This document shows, one piece after another, positions 63,973 through 64,000 of a DNA stretch of 64,000 bases; position 1 is the first letter of the stretch; every line of letters starts with the position of its first letter. The notes below the pieces were generated by a model, which saw only the letters and a program-made list of their open reading frames with translations, had not been told where the DNA came from and ran no database searches. This stretch comes from Phycisphaerales bacterium. Its GTDB lineage: Bacteria; Planctomycetota; Phycisphaerae; Phycisphaerales; UBA1924. The DNA lies in assembly GCA_023382935.1 (NCBI GenBank), contig JAHDXL010000009.1, positions 60,325-124,324 of the forward strand, in the 5' to 3' direction. A program made the position numbers and the translations under genes.

Positions 63973-64000
63973 CGAAAACGTCCGAGTTGACGGCTAGGCG

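Overview
This is a GC-rich chromosomal window with dense, mostly collinear gene runs, many 4-bp ATGA/GTGA start-stop overlaps and no IS element, phage or CRISPR array. The gene style fits a Gram-negative (diderm) bacterium: lipoproteins, a heptosyltransferase-like enzyme, a secretin and a periplasmic phosphate system. Long insertions in PstC/PstA, the N-domain-rich secretin and tandem chaperonins are most reminiscent of Planctomycetota, perhaps Phycisphaerae. That placement is inference, because no rRNA gene is present.

Layout. 1-5.4 kb: a truncated GT9 glycosyltransferase, a secreted protein of unknown function, a gspE/pilB ATPase and a two-domain PTPS/QueD protein. 5.4-28.9 kb: a glutathione-peroxidase lipoprotein, then a type II secretion (T2SS) operon in the order F-G-H-I-J-K-L-M(+C)-D, then a small lipoprotein. 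The D gene is the highlight: 4581 codons (13.7 kb), with an N0-like domain, about 50 tandem secretin N-domains by my manual parse, and one normal secretin barrel domain. Ordinary GspD has three such N-domains. The array shows recent-looking growth by a five-domain block and by two-domain units. The M protein appears to carry a GspC/PilP-like C-terminus, and the lipoprotein overlapping gspD is a candidate pilotin.

28.9-36.1 kb: pstS-pstC-pstA-pstB phosphate importer, with large non-membrane insertions in both permeases. 36.2-40.5 kb: sucA-sucB (2-oxoglutarate dehydrogenase E1/E2). 40.6-45.8 kb, minus strand: a tight run of EAL-CBS-GGDEF protein, DUF2752 membrane protein, two lipoproteins, a glycosyltransferase-like protein and a low-molecular-weight tyrosine phosphatase. 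46.0-46.5 kb: a solitary nuoA. 46.8-54.8 kb: a protein-folding cluster groEL1-dedA-groES-groEL2-dnaJ-grpE, followed by an FmdB zinc ribbon, acpS and a transaldolase. 54.8-64 kb: agmatinase-family enzyme, CPBP protease, a GH172 (DUF2961) enzyme with glgB, a tRNA with CAU anticodon that looks like tRNA-Ile2, and hutU-hutH for histidine breakdown.

Starts were chosen by ribosome-binding site, overlap and family fit. Several are noted as uncertain.
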